A stretch of DNA of 64,000 nt from Proteus columbae (GTDB lineage: Bacteria > Pseudomonadota > Gammaproteobacteria > Enterobacterales > Enterobacteriaceae): positions 2,666,001 to 2,730,000 of the forward strand of contig NZ_CP043925.1 in the NCBI RefSeq assembly GCF_009914335.1. Direction: 5' to 3'. The notes under the pieces were generated by a model. It saw only the letters and a list, made by a program, of their open reading frames with translations, was not told the origin of the DNA and made no database searches. Position numbers and translations under genes: made by a program. Shown piece after piece: positions 20,778 through 31,106 of the stretch; the stretch's first letter is position 1, and the number at the start of each line of letters is the position of its first letter.

Positions 20778-23099
20778 TTAACGAAATATAAAATTAACCA
20801 TATCCGTTTGACCACTTAGATCAAGCACAGAAAGTTGATATTTACCTCGTTTCTCTAATAAATAAGAGAATGTTTCTCCGTTTTCTGTTTTACCTATTTG
20901 CTCACCATTTAAAAACCACCATTGCATACCACTTCCTCCTTGTGTAGAAACTGTTATTTCGAGATTAGTTTCACCAGGTAATGGCCTTAATAAATCACCC
21001 GCACGAATACCCGAGATAAACAAGGGAATAATATCTTCTTTAATTGGTGGGCAAGTTTCAGAAATCGGTGGCAGTCGTTTTGCTCTGCGCTCTTTTTCAG
21101 GTAACCATGCTTCTAATGCTATCGGCCATAAAGCAATATCTTTTAACTCTGCGTTAGGACAATTAGGCCCAGTGCGTTTACCTTCATCATCTAACCAAAT
21201 TTTTTCGTTGATCCCCAAAATACCTTCTTGGCTATCATTCAATAAAGTTGGCGGAATAGTGTTATCTAAGATCCAGCTTCGACGACTAACTCGACAGTTA
21301 CTATCTTCTTTAGGTAATGCCTTACCTGTCGGCCAACAGATTGTTGCTGCTGTTACACTATTAGGACGTAAATCAGTAGGTGGTCTTTGTTTATTTTGAT
21401 AGAAATAGCCAGTTAATAAGTTATTGACCTGATTCATAATAGGGACAGCCGTTGCAAAGCCGAATTGCCCTGCAACAGGTGTTCCATCAGGTCTGCCCAC
21501 CCAAACACCAATGGTGTAGCGAGCATTCACACCGATAGACCACGCATCCCGATAGCCATAACTTGTCCCTGTTTTCCAAGCTAAAGGAACAACGGGTGAA
21601 ATTGCACTATCTGGGCGAGGTCTGGCTTCTCCGGCTAATATGCGTCTGACAATCCATGCCGAACCTTGTGACATCAACACTCGGTTTTCTATTATTTGTT
21701 CCGGCTTAAAACGCAACGGTGCTGTTTTTCCTTGCCTTGCTAATGCACTGAAGGCGGAAACAAGCTCATCCATTCGTGTTGCAGTTCCTCCTAAGATCAG
21801 CGCTAAATTTGGCTCTGAACCATAAGGAAAGCGCATTTCAAGATGGTTATGACGCAATTTCGCTGCAAATTTCTTTGCACCATACACTTCGATAAGTTGT
21901 ACTGCTGGCAAATTCAAAGAACGACTTAGTGCTTCACTGGCACTGACCGCACCATTAAAATCAGAGTCAAAATTACCAGGGCGATAATTATCAAATCGAC
22001 GAGGAACATCTTGTAAGAGTGATTCTGCATGAATAAGCCCTTCATCTAATGCGAGTGCATAAATAAATGGCTTTAATGTTGAACCTGGCGAACGCCATGC
22101 GCTAATCATATCGACGTGGCCAAAGCGCGAATTGTCATTAAAATCAGCAGAACCAACATACCCTTTCACACTCATATCCGTATGATCAACAACTAGAATG
22201 GCTAAGGATGTTTTATCCGCTAATTGATACTTCCATTGATTCGCAATATCTTCGAGTTGTCGTTGAATATTGATATCAATCGTGGTGGTAATAACAGGCT
22301 CTCGCTTTTCGTTATACATACGACGAGCCAGCAGTGGTGCTAATTGTGGTGTTTGCCTTGGCGCTAATAAAACCTGCTCTTCTTTGATTTCATCAACTTT
22401 TTCTTGTGGCCATATTTGATACTCAGCCAATCTATCTAATACTTTATCTCTGGCAGCTTGAGCACGTTCAGGATATCTATCTGGTCGTAAACGACTTGGT
22501 GCTTGTGGCAATACAGCCATTAATGTCGCCTCTCCCGCAGATAAATCAGCGGGTGATTTGCCTAAATAAGCCCAACTTGCAGCTCCAATGCCCTCTAACG
22601 TACCGCCAAAGGGTGCTCTATTGAGGTAAATTTCCAGAATTTCATCTTTTGAGTAATACCACTCTAATTGCAAGGTGCGCCAAAGCTGTTTGATTTTCCC
22701 CCCTAAAGTACGGGAGTGAGGATCAATAAGGCGAGCTACTTGCATTGATAACGTGCTTCCACCTGACACAATTCTTCCTGAACTTAGGTCTTGCCACGCC
22801 GCACGTAATATCGCCATCGGGTTAACACCAGGATGCTGATAAAACCAGCGATCTTCATAAGTGATTAAAGCTTCTAAATATTCAGGAGAGACATCAGCGA
22901 GTTTGACATGATAACGCCATACCCCTTCTTTATCGGCAAAGCGCCAAAGAGGAGTACCATCTTGCGCTGTAACAATCGTCGCAATTTGAGGTTCAGGATC
23001 AGGGAGAGGCCAAATTTTATCTGCGATCCAGACTAAAATTGGCGTTGTTAGCAAAAAAATAATGATAACAGCAATAAGCCGTTTATATCCTAGTTTCAT
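20778..23099 (-). CDS. pbpC: Penicillin-binding protein 1C
   Basis: A 773-residue bifunctional class A PBP. After one N-terminal membrane anchor (about 8-26) comes a GT51 glycosyltransferase domain with EDRWFYQHPGV and GGSTLSMQVARL. The transpeptidase domain carries the serine motif STLK (in SPGSTLKPF), SxN as SLN and KTGTS. A C-terminal BiPBP-type beta domain ends the protein. PBP1C is usually encoded beside yfhM, as here. A terminator lies between them. Confidence 0.95.
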   Translation of the reverse strand: MKLGYKRLIAVIIIFLLTTPILVWIADKIWPLPDPEPQIATIVTAQDGTPLWRFADKEGVWRYHVKLADVSPEYLEALITYEDRWFYQHPGVNPMAILRAAWQDLSSGRIVSGGSTLSMQVARLIDPHSRTLGGKIKQLWRTLQLEWYYSKDEILEIYLNRAPFGGTLEGIGAASWAYLGKSPADLSAGEATLMAVLPQAPSRLRPDRYPERAQAARDKVLDRLAEYQIWPQEKVDEIKEEQVLLAPRQTPQLAPLLARRMYNEKREPVITTTIDINIQRQLEDIANQWKYQLADKTSLAILVVDHTDMSVKGYVGSADFNDNSRFGHVDMISAWRSPGSTLKPFIYALALDEGLIHAESLLQDVPRRFDNYRPGNFDSDFNGAVSASEALSRSLNLPAVQLIEVYGAKKFAAKLRHNHLEMRFPYGSEPNLALILGGTATRMDELVSAFSALARQGKTAPLRFKPEQIIENRVLMSQGSAWIVRRILAGEARPRPDSAISPVVPLAWKTGTSYGYRDAWSIGVNARYTIGVWVGRPDGTPVAGQFGFATAVPIMNQVNNLLTGYFYQNKQRPPTDLRPNSVTAATICWPTGKALPKEDSNCRVSRRSWILDNTIPPTLLNDSQEGILGINEKIWLDDEGKRTGPNCPNAELKDIALWPIALEAWLPEKERRAKRLPPISETCPPIKEDIIPLFISGIRAGDLLRPLPGETNLEITVSTQGGSGMQWWFLNGEQIGKTENGETFSYLLEKRGKYQLSVLDLSGQTDMVNFIFR

Positions 23100-23113
23100 T
23101 CAATCACTCAAAG

Positions 23114-23140
23114 GAAAAAGCCCTTTCCGAAGAAAGGGCT
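23114..23140 (-). terminator. Terminator between yfhM and pbpC
   Basis: On the minus strand AGCCCTTTC-TTCG-GAAAGGGCT forms a perfect 9-bp stem with a UUCG tetraloop, followed by TTTTTCC. It lies within the 48-base gap between the two genes, so it should limit read-through into pbpC. Confidence 0.85.
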
Positions 23141-23147
23141 ACAAGAT

Positions 23148-26100
23148 TTAAGGAACAACGTCAATCTTGGTTTCTGTTGATCCTATTGCACGCCAATAAG
23201 GCACATACATGGATTCAACTTGTGGTGGTGGTACTTGATAGTTACCTGGTGTTACAGCTCTTGCTAAATAGAGCAATGTCGTTGGGCGATATTTATCAAC
23301 AGAGATAGCGGCAACAAAGCGATCATCTCGATACTCAAGATGTTTGATATTCGCTTGTCCCATATCATCGATAAATTCCTGCAAGTCTGCAGCACTATCA
23401 CTTAAGCTTGCACTACTTGATGCTAAGTTTTGGTTTTCGATTTCAAGACCAGCTGGTAATAAATCAACAACTAATGCATCAGGTACATCTCTATCAGCAG
23501 AAACTTCCAGTTTAACCACCAGCATTTCACCACTTTGTAAGCGATTAGGATGAACGCGGTTTCCTTTCAAATCATAATAACTGCGATGGATATTTAATAT
23601 ATTACTATAAGGAGCAGGAGCCACTTTAGGATAGCCCACGATATTCATGCGAGAATAAATCGCGGCACCACCACGATTATTTAGCTCTAAGCCTTCTTGT
23701 AATTGTGCTGATGTTAATGTCTCATTGACTGCACGATCGCTACTGATTGCAGGAACTTGACGATTAACAGCAACTTCCCAAGGCTGTTCTGCCATATTAA
23801 TAAAGAAGCGCCCAGCAAGGTATAACGAGTTACTTTCTTGGGTTGAGAACCATTCACGGCTTGTTAAGTTATCAGACAGTGTCATCACACTTGCATCACG
23901 AGATTGTGTTTCAAGGTTATTTTCACTTAACAATGCAATAATTAATGCTTGGTCACGAATGGTGCTACCGTAGTCGCCCAATCCATAATTATATTTACGC
24001 GTTGTTGTCACACCTTCAGCAATCAAGCTTTCAGCGCGGCTGCTATCCCCCATCAGTTTTAATGCGATACCTAACTGAACTAAGGCTAAACCACTTCCTG
24101 CTTGATTACGCTCAAGATAGAGACGACGTAATTCACCTAAAGGTGCTTTTTGCTGATTAGCTAATACTAACGCGGCATAAGCCCTTGCTGAGAAACGTGC
24201 TGCATCTTGATTAACCGCATATTCATAGTTAACTAAGCTTTTATCTTGTAAATAACGTAATAAACGATCATTCGCACGTTTTAATGAATCAGCTGGAACT
24301 GAATAACCTTGTTGTGACGCACGGAATAAGAAGTCAGTCGCATAAGCGGTTAACCAATATTCTTCACGTCCACCCTGATCCCATAAAGAGAATCCGCCTT
24401 CTGATTTTTGCATCGTCAGCAGATGCGCAATACCTTTATCAATAGCCGCTTTTCTATCAGCATCAGTTTGCGTTTTAATTCCCAACTGTTTCAACTCTTT
24501 TTCTGTTGAATACAGTGAAGGATAAAGCCCGCTGACTGTTTGTTCTAAGCAACCATAAGGATAAGCAAATAGCTCTCTAACATAACGCGCTACTTGTAAT
24601 GGAGGGCGACTTGTCAGTAATAATTCACCTTCAAGCGTTGAGCTATTAAAGCGACTTAAAATTTCTGATGGTAAACGCCAAGTATCACCATCTTGCAATG
24701 TACTTGCATAATGGATAGTTTCTGCTGGGAATGCAGGGCGAACACCAATATTCCATGTATTGTGATAAGGTTTAATCTCTTCACCTGGTACTTTAATACC
24801 ATAAATAGACAGAGAGAATTCACCCTGACCAAAACCATGTTTCGCTTTTACTGGGATTTGAATTTGAGTACGTTCACCTTTCGTTAGCGAGACAGTTTTG
24901 CTTTCAGCGCCACCTAATCCCACCAAACCTGAAGCGGTATAATTTAAGGTAATAGATTGTGCATCATCTGTCAGATTGGTTAAATCTAACGATAAAAGTG
25001 CATTATCACCACCAGCCATAAAGCGAGGTAATGAAAGCTGAGTCACTAAAGGTGCAGCAATAACAACTTTACCTTCCTGACTACCAAATTTATCCGCAGT
25101 CCAAGCTTGCGCCATTAAACGAACTTCACCATTAAACTCTGGAATAGGCAAAGAAACTTCGCCCTCACCTTGAGCATTTAATTTTACAGGAGCTGTTTGT
25201 TGAGCAATGATTTGCACATCAGTTAATGGCTTTTTGCCACCACGAGATAATGCGGCGGCTTCACCACCATCACCACCAAAACGCAAGTTAGCTAAACGAC
25301 CTTGCCCTTCAATTAATTGACCGTAAACATCATATTGGTCAATGCTATAACGTTTACGACCAAAGAAGGCATCGTAAGGATCAGGGGTTTTATACTCTGT
25401 GATATTCAATACACCAGTATCAACCGCAGAAACTAATACATTAATATTTTCAGGTAATGGCTGACCAGCAACTGGATTCGCTTTAATACGAATTTTTAAA
25501 TCTTGGTTAGGGCGAATTTTTTCAGGTGCATCAAGTGAAATATCAATCCGACGGTTTTTATCCTGTAATGGTAAATGCAAAATACCCACAGCACGTTTTA
25601 CTGTCGCTTGTTTTGAAGTATCTCCTGGTCTTACAACAACAGAAGTCAGATAGAGATCGTGTCTTGCCCACTCTTTATTAATAGGCACTTCAACATCAAG
25701 CCCTTTTTCTGGTACATCAATTTCCTGCCACCATAAAGGTCCATTACTTGATTCAAGTAACACATAACCTTTACCCGGATGAGGTGCAACAATGTTTAAC
25801 TTAACTTTTTCGCCCGGTAAATAACCATCTTTATCCAGTTTCAATTTAACTTGGTCTGGTCTTACCGCGCCTGTTCCACCAGAGTTATCCATCCAAGAAT
25901 AACCTGCCCAGAAACGTAGGCTACTAACTAATTCTGTTTTAGGATCAACAACTTCAATACGATAAGAGCCCCACTCAACAGGGAATGCCACTTTTGCGGT
26001 GCCATCTTTCGCAATCTTAATTGTTTGCTCATCCATTTGCAGATCTTTTTCGTTATAGCCAGATTCCCAGCCATTCGAACTAGACCAACGCCAGTAATAA

Positions 26101-28241
26101 TCATGGCGTTCATAGATAAACTTCACTTTCAGATCATTAGCAGGTAGTTTTTTGCCTTCTTGGTCTGTATAGACAATTTCAAATTCAGCCATTGAGTTTT
26201 CATCAACGCTATAACCTGATTTATATTTGTCTGTACGATAATCGTAGACTTCTTTTTTAGGAAAGACAGGACGAATACCCGCAAGATGAGTGGCAGGCCA
26301 AACTGCTTGTTGATAACGACGAGTAACAGGACGTCCACCCGCTTCAAGTAAGCTTGCTTGTAGAATGATATTGATAGGTGATTTCAACTCAGCGTAGCGT
26401 TCACTATCAACACTTAACTCACCTTCACCATCAGAGTCTAAATTAAGTTCAAACTCATCCAGTAGACGGCTGAAGTTTTCATCTTTTACAGTACCAAATT
26501 CATATCCAGGTAATTTACTGACAGCTTCACGAGAGGCTTTTAAGAAGACTTGCCCTTGTAAGCGATTATCGGCAGCTGGTGCGCCATAAAGATAGCGACC
26601 CTTAATGTCAAAATAAGCGTCATTACCACTCAATAAAATACCTTTCTTACCAGTGATTTCTAATGCCATACGTTCTGGCATAAAATCTTCGACCTGAAAC
26701 TCATAGAAACGAGGTGTACCATCGCCTACATCAAAACGTAAGGTACGTGTACCAGTATTTTCATCCGCAGGAATAACTAATTTTAATTGATAAAGCCCCT
26801 TTTCAGGTTGCCAAACAAAACTACGAGACACTTGCCCGTCTGTTTTAAGCAGATCAACTTTAACAGGTTGCTCTTTAATAGGATTACCATCACCGTCACG
26901 TAGCAATGCGTTAACGATCAATGTTTCACCGGGACGATAGAGATCACGTGGGCCGAAAGCAAAAAACTGTTTGCTATAACCTTGTGGGCCGCCAATATCA
27001 AATTCAGACAGATCAAGCGCAGGTTTACGCAAGTCAATCATACTGGTTTGCCCATCACGAATAGCCATTAATAAACGTGCTTTATCACTTTTCTCAAGTG
27101 TGGCATGCCCTTGGCTATCTGTCTGTACTTTAGAAATCAATCCACCTTTTTCATCTAATAGGCGAATTTCTACTTTATCTAATGCAGAACCATTTTTAAG
27201 TGATTGGGTAAAGATATCTAATGTATCAAGATAACTGTGCATCGACAGTCCGATATCACTAAATGTGAATACCGTTGCTGGCACCGTATAAGAATACTTA
27301 CCCGCTTGTTGCATAACCGCAATGTAGGCCCCCTCTTTTTTCAGGGCATCTATTGATTTTAGCGGTAACAACACGTTTTCACGGGTATTTGTTTCTGTGT
27401 TTAATTCAAAGCGACCGGTATAAACCAGATCAGCTTGAGATAAAAACTCATCTGATTCCCAATAGTTAATATTAGAACGGCTTTCCCATTGCGTTAAGAA
27501 TTGGGCTAATTGCTCATCTTTAACACGGAAAAAGTTTACGTCAACTTGCCCCACATTTAACGCAATGATGGGTAGACCTTCAGCCGCTTCAAGTGGCAGT
27601 AACGATCCTTTACTGGTAAAGCCAACAGATGGGAAAATTTCTTCTGTTGTTAGTTTCTGGCTAAAAGGTGTCGTTAATGTACGTTCATTAATACCTTTTA
27701 TTTTTTCATCAATGGTTAAATTTAATTCTGTTGATGGTGGTAAATGACGGAAACGTAGTTCCATTAGGTTATCAGATAGCTCCCACGCACCTTCTAATTT
27801 CCCTTTTTTGGTATCAACAAGGTGAATAACATCATCAAACTTTTGATCAGGATCAAGCGGTACAGAGAAAGTCACAACCATTGTGCTCGCACCATCACGC
27901 TGTAATTCTGATGCATCTAATACGGTGACTTCTTTTCCAGCAAAACGCATTGCCAACTCATCACGGACTTCTTTGCTTTTTAATGCAGTTTCGTTATTCG
28001 TTTTTGTTGTAACTGCTGGTTTTTCGCTTGTTTGAGTTGCAATACCTGATGTGCTCTGAGCGGTATCTTTTTGCTCTGTCACTTGTGTATTTTGCATCTT
28101 ATCAGCAGATGATGTGTTTTCATCCGTTTGATCATCACAACCTATAAGAGCCAATGCTGATGCCAATACAACAGCAAGAGAGCTCCAACGATAGCCTCTC
28201 TTTTCTGTATATTGTCTAAATTGGTTTTGGTTCATATCCAT
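23148..28241 (-). CDS. yfhM: Bacterial alpha-2-macroglobulin lipoprotein
   Basis: A 1697-residue envelope protein that is thought to trap proteases. The signal peptide ends in the lipobox ALIGC (about residue 35). Several MG-type beta domains precede the thioester region, where YPYGCLEQ (about residue 1230) holds the reactive Cys and Gln. The following alpha-helical thioester domain and C-terminal receptor-like domain are full length. A Ser/Thr/Gln-rich linker follows the lipid cysteine. It works in the periplasm with PbpC, its genomic partner. Start is MDMNQN or two codons later. Confidence 0.96.
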   Translation of the reverse strand: MDMNQNQFRQYTEKRGYRWSSLAVVLASALALIGCDDQTDENTSSADKMQNTQVTEQKDTAQSTSGIATQTSEKPAVTTKTNNETALKSKEVRDELAMRFAGKEVTVLDASELQRDGASTMVVTFSVPLDPDQKFDDVIHLVDTKKGKLEGAWELSDNLMELRFRHLPPSTELNLTIDEKIKGINERTLTTPFSQKLTTEEIFPSVGFTSKGSLLPLEAAEGLPIIALNVGQVDVNFFRVKDEQLAQFLTQWESRSNINYWESDEFLSQADLVYTGRFELNTETNTRENVLLPLKSIDALKKEGAYIAVMQQAGKYSYTVPATVFTFSDIGLSMHSYLDTLDIFTQSLKNGSALDKVEIRLLDEKGGLISKVQTDSQGHATLEKSDKARLLMAIRDGQTSMIDLRKPALDLSEFDIGGPQGYSKQFFAFGPRDLYRPGETLIVNALLRDGDGNPIKEQPVKVDLLKTDGQVSRSFVWQPEKGLYQLKLVIPADENTGTRTLRFDVGDGTPRFYEFQVEDFMPERMALEITGKKGILLSGNDAYFDIKGRYLYGAPAADNRLQGQVFLKASREAVSKLPGYEFGTVKDENFSRLLDEFELNLDSDGEGELSVDSERYAELKSPINIILQASLLEAGGRPVTRRYQQAVWPATHLAGIRPVFPKKEVYDYRTDKYKSGYSVDENSMAEFEIVYTDQEGKKLPANDLKVKFIYERHDYYWRWSSSNGWESGYNEKDLQMDEQTIKIAKDGTAKVAFPVEWGSYRIEVVDPKTELVSSLRFWAGYSWMDNSGGTGAVRPDQVKLKLDKDGYLPGEKVKLNIVAPHPGKGYVLLESSNGPLWWQEIDVPEKGLDVEVPINKEWARHDLYLTSVVVRPGDTSKQATVKRAVGILHLPLQDKNRRIDISLDAPEKIRPNQDLKIRIKANPVAGQPLPENINVLVSAVDTGVLNITEYKTPDPYDAFFGRKRYSIDQYDVYGQLIEGQGRLANLRFGGDGGEAAALSRGGKKPLTDVQIIAQQTAPVKLNAQGEGEVSLPIPEFNGEVRLMAQAWTADKFGSQEGKVVIAAPLVTQLSLPRFMAGGDNALLSLDLTNLTDDAQSITLNYTASGLVGLGGAESKTVSLTKGERTQIQIPVKAKHGFGQGEFSLSIYGIKVPGEEIKPYHNTWNIGVRPAFPAETIHYASTLQDGDTWRLPSEILSRFNSSTLEGELLLTSRPPLQVARYVRELFAYPYGCLEQTVSGLYPSLYSTEKELKQLGIKTQTDADRKAAIDKGIAHLLTMQKSEGGFSLWDQGGREEYWLTAYATDFLFRASQQGYSVPADSLKRANDRLLRYLQDKSLVNYEYAVNQDAARFSARAYAALVLANQQKAPLGELRRLYLERNQAGSGLALVQLGIALKLMGDSSRAESLIAEGVTTTRKYNYGLGDYGSTIRDQALIIALLSENNLETQSRDASVMTLSDNLTSREWFSTQESNSLYLAGRFFINMAEQPWEVAVNRQVPAISSDRAVNETLTSAQLQEGLELNNRGGAAIYSRMNIVGYPKVAPAPYSNILNIHRSYYDLKGNRVHPNRLQSGEMLVVKLEVSADRDVPDALVVDLLPAGLEIENQNLASSSASLSDSAADLQEFIDDMGQANIKHLEYRDDRFVAAISVDKYRPTTLLYLARAVTPGNYQVPPPQVESMYVPYWRAIGSTETKIDVVP

Positions 28242-28478
28242 TTCCTTTAATTCAACCCCTGAATAATGCGATGTTCTATGCAGGCAGAGATAATATATGT
28301 ATTTTTTTATACTAATAAGATAAAGAATAACTTAATAAGCTATCTTTTACCGCGTAAGACGAAATAAATTACAACACAAAGTCGTCTTATTTTTACTTTA
28401 AAAATAAAGCCTAGCTAAAACAAAGCGTTATATAAAAATGCAAACAATTTGCTAATTTAGTCAATTTTCTATTATAAG

Positions 28479-28510
28479 ATAAAAAAAAGCGATACCTGAT
28501 GAGATATCGC
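28479..28510 (-). terminator. Terminator after sseB
   Basis: GCGATA and TATCGC pair around a ten-base loop and are followed on the minus strand by eight T. It lies about 20 bases past the sseB stop. Confidence 0.85.
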
Positions 28511-28529
28511 CTAAATTTAGCGGGCTGTA

Positions 28530-28955
28530 TTAACTATCTAAATTAACTATTGGGATGCCTTTTCTTAAGAATCCCCCTAGTTTGCGTTGATAAAAAGGTG
28601 ATACATGGTGGATCATAAAATGACTCACGCCTTTTTCATCTTTATTCACAAAGCAAAAATCTAGAGATTGTCCTTCTTCTAAATATTCAAAAGCCGATTC
28701 AGCCGCTTGTGGGAGTATCTGCATGATCACATCTTCTTCACCCGTTATTTCTAAACCAATAAGATAAAATGACTCTTCATCATCTTGCTCCTGAGCATTA
28801 ACAATAAAGGCGCGGCGGATCGGTTTATGTTCACCAAAAAACTCGCTAAGTGCGGTTGTTAATTTTTCAGGTTGTGGCTCTAGAACACTCAACTTTAAAG
28901 AAGAACCTTCAACAGAAACAATTTCTTGTGCCTCAAATTGTTCAGATACACCCAT
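28530..28955 (-). CDS. sseB: SseB C-terminal domain protein (half length)
   Basis: A 141-residue protein that aligns by eye only with the C-terminal half of E. coli SseB (258 residues): IRRAFIVNAQ near the middle, then EKGVSHFMIHHVSPFYQRKLGGFLR near the end. The N-terminal SseB domain is absent. I start it at MGVSEQFEAQ, which has GGAG six bases upstream; no longer frame exists. SseB was named for enhanced serine sensitivity and its biochemical role is unknown. It lies directly after pepB as in E. coli; the sseA gene that neighbours it there is missing. Confidence 0.8.
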   Translation of the reverse strand: MGVSEQFEAQEIVSVEGSSLKLSVLEPQPEKLTTALSEFFGEHKPIRRAFIVNAQEQDDEESFYLIGLEITGEEDVIMQILPQAAESAFEYLEEGQSLDFCFVNKDEKGVSHFMIHHVSPFYQRKLGGFLRKGIPIVNLDS

Positions 28956-28982
28956 TACAAACTCCAAATCAAATAACGTTTA

Positions 28983-30278
28983 TTATTTTGCTTTTGCTAA
29001 TAACAGATTCGCGATAGAACGTACACCGTAGCCCGTAGCACCTGCCGCCCATTGCTCTACAGAAGATTTTCTGTACGTTGCTGAACAGTCGATATGTACC
29101 CAACCTTTTTTGTAGTTAGTGACAAAGTGCGATAAGAATGCAGCCGCAGTACTTGCACCTGCAGTATGGGAAGGTGCTGCGATATTATTTAAATCAGCGA
29201 AGCTAGAAGGTAATTGACTACGATGGAAATCCGCTAATGGTAGACGCCAGAACAATTCATTTTCTTGTTCAGCGCTAGTCAGTAGCTCTGCTGCTAATTT
29301 ATCATCAAAACTTAATACAGAGTGATAGTCATTACCTACTGCAACTTTAGCTGCACCAGTTAATGTTGCTGCATCGATAATCAGCTCTGGTGCAATATTA
29401 CTTGCATCAATTAAACCATCAGCTAAAACTAAACGGCCTTCAGCATCTGTATTCATGATTTCAACTGATTTGCCATTACGGTAACGAATAATATCACCTA
29501 ATTTAAAGGCATTACCGCTGACCATATTATCTGCGATACACAGCAGTAGTTTTACGCGTTTATTTAAACCACGAGTAACCGCTAATGCTAAAGCACCTGC
29601 TAAGGTTGCTGCACCACCCATATCGACTTTCATTGAATTCATGGATGATGAAGGTTTGATGCTATAACCACCTGAGTCAAAAGTAATACCTTTACCGACT
29701 AAACAAGCAAATACAGGGGCATTGCTATCTTTTGTTGGATTGAAATCTAATGCTAAATAGACAGGATCACGAGAAGAGCCTCGTCCTACTGTATAAATAC
29801 CGGCATAGTTTTGATCGCGCAGATCAACACCTTTGGTGATCTTATAGCTAATATCTTCTTTATCAAGACCACAGAACAGATCAACTGTGCGTTGTGCTAG
29901 TTGTTCAGGCCCTAATTCTTCAGCTGGTGTATTGATGGTATCTCTAACCCAATCAACGATGCGAATACGTGATTCTAGTTCGTGTTTATCTGCATCCTTT
30001 AATTGTGGCCATTCGATTGAACGAGCGCCTTTAGGTGCTCTAAAACCTAACCAGAAAGCCCAACTACGTTCTAAATCCCAGCCTTCGCCAACAAGTGCAA
30101 CATTACGAATACCTTGGCCATCAACTTTACGTCCACCACGCTGAATAGCGCCTAAACGGTTTTCTTCCGTTAAGTGGATTGTCATGCCGGTTTCGCTAGT
30201 GCTAATTAGTGCTTTTTCACCCCAACATGCAGCAGCAGGTTCATTTGACAGCATGATAGGCATAATTTGTTTATTCAT
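28983..30278 (-). CDS. pepB: Peptidase B (M17 leucyl-type aminopeptidase)
   Basis: A 431-residue cytosolic M17 metallo-aminopeptidase. The family signature [14 protein letters not shown] and metal ligands in [11 protein letters not shown] are intact. The N-terminal half is short compared with PepA, as expected for PepB. It precedes sseB and follows iscX by 280 bases, a conserved arrangement. Confidence 0.95.
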   Translation of the reverse strand: MNKQIMPIMLSNEPAAACWGEKALISTSETGMTIHLTEENRLGAIQRGGRKVDGQGIRNVALVGEGWDLERSWAFWLGFRAPKGARSIEWPQLKDADKHELESRIRIVDWVRDTINTPAEELGPEQLAQRTVDLFCGLDKEDISYKITKGVDLRDQNYAGIYTVGRGSSRDPVYLALDFNPTKDSNAPVFACLVGKGITFDSGGYSIKPSSSMNSMKVDMGGAATLAGALALAVTRGLNKRVKLLLCIADNMVSGNAFKLGDIIRYRNGKSVEIMNTDAEGRLVLADGLIDASNIAPELIIDAATLTGAAKVAVGNDYHSVLSFDDKLAAELLTSAEQENELFWRLPLADFHRSQLPSSFADLNNIAAPSHTAGASTAAAFLSHFVTNYKKGWVHIDCSATYRKSSVEQWAAGATGYGVRSIANLLLAKAK

Positions 30279-30510
30279 TTATTGTCTCACTTATTATTAC
30301 TGGTGGCAGTTAACCTATTCAGACTACCAGATATTTACCGTTTAGCGTGATCAATTTACTGCAAAAACAAAGAGGTCACCATTATCATTCAGTGATCTTA
30401 CGTATTTACATGATATTCCTCGAAGAAGATCGCACAATAAAATCCCCATACTTCCCTCTTTATGGTTATTTTTAAATCACTGATAAAGCAAAGTGAGAAA
30501 GGTCATAATG

Positions 30511-30540
30511 CAAAAAGACCAGCAATAAGCTAGTCTTTTA
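30511..30540 (-). terminator. Terminator at the end of the isc operon
   Basis: AAAAGACTAGC and GCTGGTCTTTT pair with one G-T type mismatch around a short loop, followed by TTTTGC on the minus strand. It lies 19 bases after iscX. Confidence 0.75.
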
Positions 30541-30558
30541 AATTTACGATGTCAGCAA

Positions 30559-30753
30559 TTATTCAAATTCATCAAGCCAAACAAGTAAAATAGCCTCAAG
30601 AATTTTTTCATTGGATTTCTGTGGATCATCATCAAAATCTTCTAAATCACAAATCCACTGATGCATATCAGTAAAGCGTACCGTTTTAGGATCAGTGTCA
30701 GGGTAAAGATCAAATAATGCTTCCCCTATTTCACGCGTGTCACTCCATTTCAT
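30559..30753 (-). CDS. iscX: IscX, small acidic regulator of Fe-S assembly
   Basis: A 64-residue acidic protein of the IscX/YfhJ family. The opening [22 protein letters not shown] and the closing [11 protein letters not shown] match the family. IscX binds IscS and iron and modulates cysteine desulfuration. It is the last gene of the operon, 15 bases after fdx. Confidence 0.95.
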   Translation of the reverse strand: MKWSDTREIGEALFDLYPDTDPKTVRFTDMHQWICDLEDFDDDPQKSNEKILEAILLVWLDEFE

Positions 30754-30768
30754 ACTCGGCTCCTAAAA

Positions 30769-31104
30769 TTAATGCTCTCTTGCGTGATTAATCGAATATT
30801 TAGGGATCTCAACAACTAAATCTTCGTCAGTCACTTTTGCTTGGCAACTTAAGCGGCTTTCTGGCTCTAAACCCCATGCTTTATCTAACATGTCGTCTTC
30901 AAGCTCAGAGCTCTCTTCTAGTGAATCAAAACCTTCACGCACTACACAGTGACAAGTTGTACATGCACAAGACATTTCACAAGCATGTTCAATCTCAATG
31001 CCGTTGCGTAATGCAACATCTAGAATAGACTCACCTTCTGTTGCGTCAACAACAGCACCTTCAGGGCACAGTGTGCTATGGGGTAAAAATACAATTTTAG
31101 GCAT
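30769..31104 (-). CDS. fdx: [2Fe-2S] ferredoxin of the ISC system
   Basis: A 111-residue adrenodoxin-type ferredoxin that supplies electrons for cluster assembly. Cluster ligands fit C42, C48, C51 and C87 in [13 protein letters not shown] and RLSCQAK. Extra cysteines at 46 and 53 are also usual in this family. It is two bases downstream of hscA. Confidence 0.96.
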   Translation of the reverse strand: MPKIVFLPHSTLCPEGAVVDATEGESILDVALRNGIEIEHACEMSCACTTCHCVVREGFDSLEESSELEDDMLDKAWGLEPESRLSCQAKVTDEDLVVEIPKYSINHAREH

Positions 31105-31106
31105 AG

